Source: Halalkalibacter hemicellulosilyticusJCM 9152 (lineage in GTDB: Bacteria > Bacillota > Bacilli > Bacillales > Bacillaceae_D). From it: a stretch of 64,000 nucleotides of DNA. Positions 61,426 through 64,000 of the stretch are shown here, one piece after another. The notes beneath the pieces were generated by a model that did no database searches, was not told where the DNA came from, and worked only from the letters and a program-made list of their open reading frames with translations. Every line of letters begins with the position of its first letter. Position 1 is the first letter of the stretch. The position numbers were made by a program, and so were the translations under genes. Location of the stretch: contig NZ_BAUU01000011.1 in NCBI RefSeq assembly GCF_000513115.1, forward strand, positions 81,218 to 145,217, given 5' to 3'.

Positions 61426-62895
61426 ATGAATGTGATGAAGGAAAAATTTATGTTTCGCCTGTACATATCTATGCTAGTTTTTATATTAATGCCATTTCAA
61501 GTAATTAATGCTAACGCTGAGGGAAAAGAGCAGGTTTTTCAGAAAATTAGTGAGTACGTAGAACGTGCGATGGTGGAGCTCCGAATTCCCGGAGCATCAC
61601 TTGCAATTGTACATGAGGGTGAGGTGGCATTGGCAAATGCTTGGGGAGTTACAGGTGGAGAGAAAAGTGAAGTAACTGTACAAACTCCTTTTTTAATTGG
61701 ATCAAATAGCAAGGCTATTACAGCATATGCGATCATGCTTTTAGTTGAACAAGGTATGATAGATTTGAAGAAACCTGTGCAAGACTACTTACCGTGGTTT
61801 ACATTAAGCGATGAAGTAGTAGCTTCTGACATCACGATTGAACATTTACTGTCGCACTCTAGTGGACTTAGTTCGTTTTCGGGGTTTAGCCTTTCTGATA
61901 GAGGTTCAAGTGAATTCGAAGCTATCCAAGAAAATGTTCGTGTATTAGCAAATGATGAGCCTATTTTTTATCCAGGAGAAGGATATGAATACAGTGCAGC
62001 TAATTATGCCATATTGGGAGCTGTAATAGAGGAAGTAACAGGTAGTTTTTTTTCGGATTTTGTTCATAATGAGTTGTTTGGACCACTTGACATGAAGTTT
62101 GCTTCTGCTAGCGTTCAACAAGCAATTGGAACAGGGTGGGAAGCAGGGTATCGTTCGTGGTTCGATATTCCGATTGCTAGTCCAAATCGTTTCGATAATG
62201 GTGGAGCACCATATGGATATATTGCGGCTAGTGCTCAAGATATGGCTCAATTTATAATAGCATTGCAGAATCCAGGACAAGTGCTTTCTCAGGAACATAC
62301 AGATCTTCTTTTAGAACCACTAATTGAATTAAGGCAAGATTATTATTATGGATTTGGATGGCGATTGTCTAATTTAGAAAATGGAGATTTGAAAATTTGG
62401 CATAGTGGTTCAACTACAGACTTTCGCTCTGAAATGTTTATGATACCAGAGTTAGAAGTAGGTGTTGTATTATTAACGAACAGGAATAACTCTCTTGAGG
62501 AGATAAGGCTCCATAATGTTTCTACTGGCATTGAGAAGCTATTATATGGACTAGAACCAGGAGATATTGTTCGAAGTACCCCAATAGAACGGTCATTATT
62601 TTATGTTGTAGTTGGCTTCCTTCTACTAGTTTCCATCCTATTTATTAGTAAACTCAAGAGACAAACTGTAGTAAAACATCGATGGAGATGGGGAGGTGTA
62701 GGTGTTCTTTTTGGATTATTAGCTGTTAGTTTCTTTCCTTTATTTATTAATGGATTTAGTATTCCGTTTCAGAGCTTTTGGCTCTTTGTACCAGACTTAG
62801 CTTTACTGTCAATAGGGGTAGTTGGGTTGTTAATCCTGAACGCGATCTTTGCATTTATACTTTCTAAAAGGGGAGGTGAACAAAATAACTGTTAA
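61426..62895 (+). CDS. membrane-bound serine beta-lactamase-like hydrolase
   Basis: About 489 residues: a signal/anchor (about 10-28), a class C beta-lactamase fold with SNSK (S-x-x-K), YSAANY (Y-x-N) and HSGSTTDF (K/H-T/S-G), then three or four C-terminal membrane helices. The catalytic Ser, Lys, Tyr and HSG are all present, so it is probably an active esterase or D-amino-acid peptidase. I start at ATG 61426, eight bases after AAGGAG, rather than 61420. The added C-terminal membrane region is seen in a subset of Firmicute homologues. Confidence 0.9.
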   Translation: MNVMKEKFMFRLYISMLVFILMPFQVINANAEGKEQVFQKISEYVERAMVELRIPGASLAIVHEGEVALANAWGVTGGEKSEVTVQTPFLIGSNSKAITAYAIMLLVEQGMIDLKKPVQDYLPWFTLSDEVVASDITIEHLLSHSSGLSSFSGFSLSDRGSSEFEAIQENVRVLANDEPIFYPGEGYEYSAANYAILGAVIEEVTGSFFSDFVHNELFGPLDMKFASASVQQAIGTGWEAGYRSWFDIPIASPNRFDNGGAPYGYIAASAQDMAQFIIALQNPGQVLSQEHTDLLLEPLIELRQDYYYGFGWRLSNLENGDLKIWHSGSTTDFRSEMFMIPELEVGVVLLTNRNNSLEEIRLHNVSTGIEKLLYGLEPGDIVRSTPIERSLFYVVVGFLLLVSILFISKLKRQTVVKHRWRWGGVGVLFGLLAVSFFPLFINGFSIPFQSFWLFVPDLALLSIGVVGLLILNAIFAFILSKRGGEQNNC

Positions 62896-63065
62896 ATGTT
62901 TCTCCTAACCAAATTTCTTGCTGTTATTTAGCTATTTTCACTGAGAGTAAGAAGTGTTCAACCTCACAAAAAGGTTGCTGTAGACCCACACGATATTCAT
63001 CTGGTAGGATGTAAAAGCACCTTGAAAAAAGGTGAAGATCGTATCGGAGTGGGGTGTTATAAAGA

Positions 63066-63971
63066 ATGGATAATCGATTTAGACAAGCGGAGATAGCGAC
63101 ATGGATAGGAATAGCGGTTAATGCATTGTTAGCCATCATGAAAGGGATTGTTGGCTGGCTTTCAGGGAGTCGAGCGCTTATTGCTGATGCTGCTCATTCA
63201 GCATCGGATGTAGCGGGTTCGATTGCGGTGCTAGCTGGACTGCGTACAGCACAAAAGCCTCCTGATAAAGATCATCCTTATGGCCATGGAAAAGCAGAAA
63301 ATGTCGCTACGATTATTGTTGCCCTGCTTCTGATTATTGTCGGGATTGAGATTGCGGTATCCTCTATGCAAGGAGTGTGGGGACAGGCTCCGCAAGCGCC
63401 AGGTGGAATAGCCCTCATCGCGATTGTGATTTCGATTGTTGCTAAAGAAGTGATGTTTCAATACAAATATCGTTTAGCGAAAAAAATAAATAGCTCCGTA
63501 TTGTTAGCTGAAGCATGGCATCACCGTTCAGATGTCCTTTCTTCCATTGCTGCATTTGTTGGGGTATTAGGAGCGATACTTGGTCAATATTTAAATATCC
63601 CCATCTTAATTTACTTAGATCCGATTGCGGGTATTCTCGTTTCATTATTGGTTATAAAAGTTGGCTACAGCTTAGCAAAGGAATCAAGCATGATTATGAT
63701 GGAGCAAGTATTAGAACCGGAGAAAACAGCTCCATTTCTACAGACGGTCCGTTCGGTGAAAGGTGTTATGAGAGTTGATGAATTGTTAGCAAGAACACAT
63801 GGCCATTATATTGTTATTGACTTGAAGGTGAGTGTCGGATCTCATTTAAGTGTGGAGGAAGGTCATCGTATTTCGAAATTAGTAAAAGAGGCTCTAATGT
63901 CTGAGCATTCAACGGTTAAGAAGGTTATGATCCACATTAATCCTTATCAAACCGATCGTCCTGCTACATAA
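63066..63971 (+). CDS. cation diffusion facilitator family metal exporter
   Basis: The 301-residue protein has six membrane helices. LIADAAHSASDVAGS carries the Hx3D metal site of helix II, DHPYGHGKAENVATI the HPYGHG block, LLAEAWHHRSDVLSS the matching HxxxD of helix V, and the C-terminal 80 residues form the metallochaperone-like cytoplasmic domain (HGHYIVIDLKVSVG). It exports Zn2+, Fe2+ or Mn2+ by proton antiport at the cell membrane. It is not next to a metal regulator, so the metal cannot be inferred. Confidence 0.93.
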   Translation: MDNRFRQAEIATWIGIAVNALLAIMKGIVGWLSGSRALIADAAHSASDVAGSIAVLAGLRTAQKPPDKDHPYGHGKAENVATIIVALLLIIVGIEIAVSSMQGVWGQAPQAPGGIALIAIVISIVAKEVMFQYKYRLAKKINSSVLLAEAWHHRSDVLSSIAAFVGVLGAILGQYLNIPILIYLDPIAGILVSLLVIKVGYSLAKESSMIMMEQVLEPEKTAPFLQTVRSVKGVMRVDELLARTHGHYIVIDLKVSVGSHLSVEEGHRISKLVKEALMSEHSTVKKVMIHINPYQTDRPAT

Positions 63972-64000
63972 CTGATCTAAGCCCGTTTTTTATTTTTTTT

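Noticed and set aside
1..64000. Search for tRNA, rRNA and riboswitches
   Set aside because: No cloverleaf, rRNA segment or known riboswitch core could be recognised by eye; small RNAs cannot be excluded.

Overview
The window looks like chromosomal DNA of a spore-former-type Firmicute of the family Bacillaceae. The support is low G+C, AGGAGG-type ribosome binding sites, frequent TTG/GTG starts, a glycogen operon in the Bacillus order glgB-C-D-A-P, YesM/YesN-type two-component genes, CcpA-like cre boxes, and YtrA-, PadR-, DUF368- and DUF6366-type genes. The acidic secreted proteins would fit an alkaliphile or halophile, but that is inference. No tRNA, rRNA, CRISPR array, transposase or prophage was recognised.

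Layout. 0.1-0.8 kb: tcdA (tRNA modification). 0.9-1.4 kb: repeat-rich convergent spacer. 1.4-9.5 kb: glycogen operon glgBCDAP on the minus strand, divergent from a pullulanase gene (10-12 kb) that carries a frameshift. 12.2-12.5 kb: decayed histidine-phosphatase gene. 13-17.2 kb: a very large secreted, sortase-anchored family 11 rhamnogalacturonan lyase (frameshifted), preceded by a cre box. 17.5-22 kb: GAF-PAS-GGDEF-EAL c-di-GMP enzyme overlapping a thiamine-diphosphate enzyme and followed by an AhpD-like protein. 22.6-33.6 kb: plant-polysaccharide utilisation locus with two GH43 enzymes, a sugar ABC importer without its ATPase, a YesM/YesN sensor-regulator pair and a six-hairpin glycosidase. 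The lyase would cut pectin outside the cell, the importer would take up the oligomers, and the cytoplasmic GH43 and six-hairpin enzymes would trim them; glycogen and pullulan enzymes handle storage glucan.

34-64 kb is a mosaic of small housekeeping and accessory units: Dabb protein, coiled-coil minisatellite gene, luciferase-like monooxygenase, membrane-anchored dihaem cytochrome, Cys-rich pentapeptide-repeat protein, FabH, AAA ATPase, polysaccharide deacetylase, HAD phosphatase, DUF368, a YtrA-type GntR/ABC operon with a clear operator, RDD and DUF6366 proteins, WrbA-like flavodoxin, acetyltransferases, a cyclase-fold protein next to a protein kinase, Nudix, methyltransferase, an Lrp/AhpD-like/MEKHLA/methionine aminopeptidase group, PadR/HAAS operon with a perfect 17-bp palindrome, a membrane serine hydrolase and a CDF cation exporter.

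Two window-wide observations stand out. First, a modular intergenic repeat family (with a covarying hairpin) occurs at three separate loci next to gene 3' ends. Second, five genes between 9.9 and 34.9 kb are each interrupted by a net one-base loss, which looks more like base-calling error than decay, whereas the phosphatase remnant at 12.2 kb has two TGG-to-TAG changes and is a genuine pseudogene.
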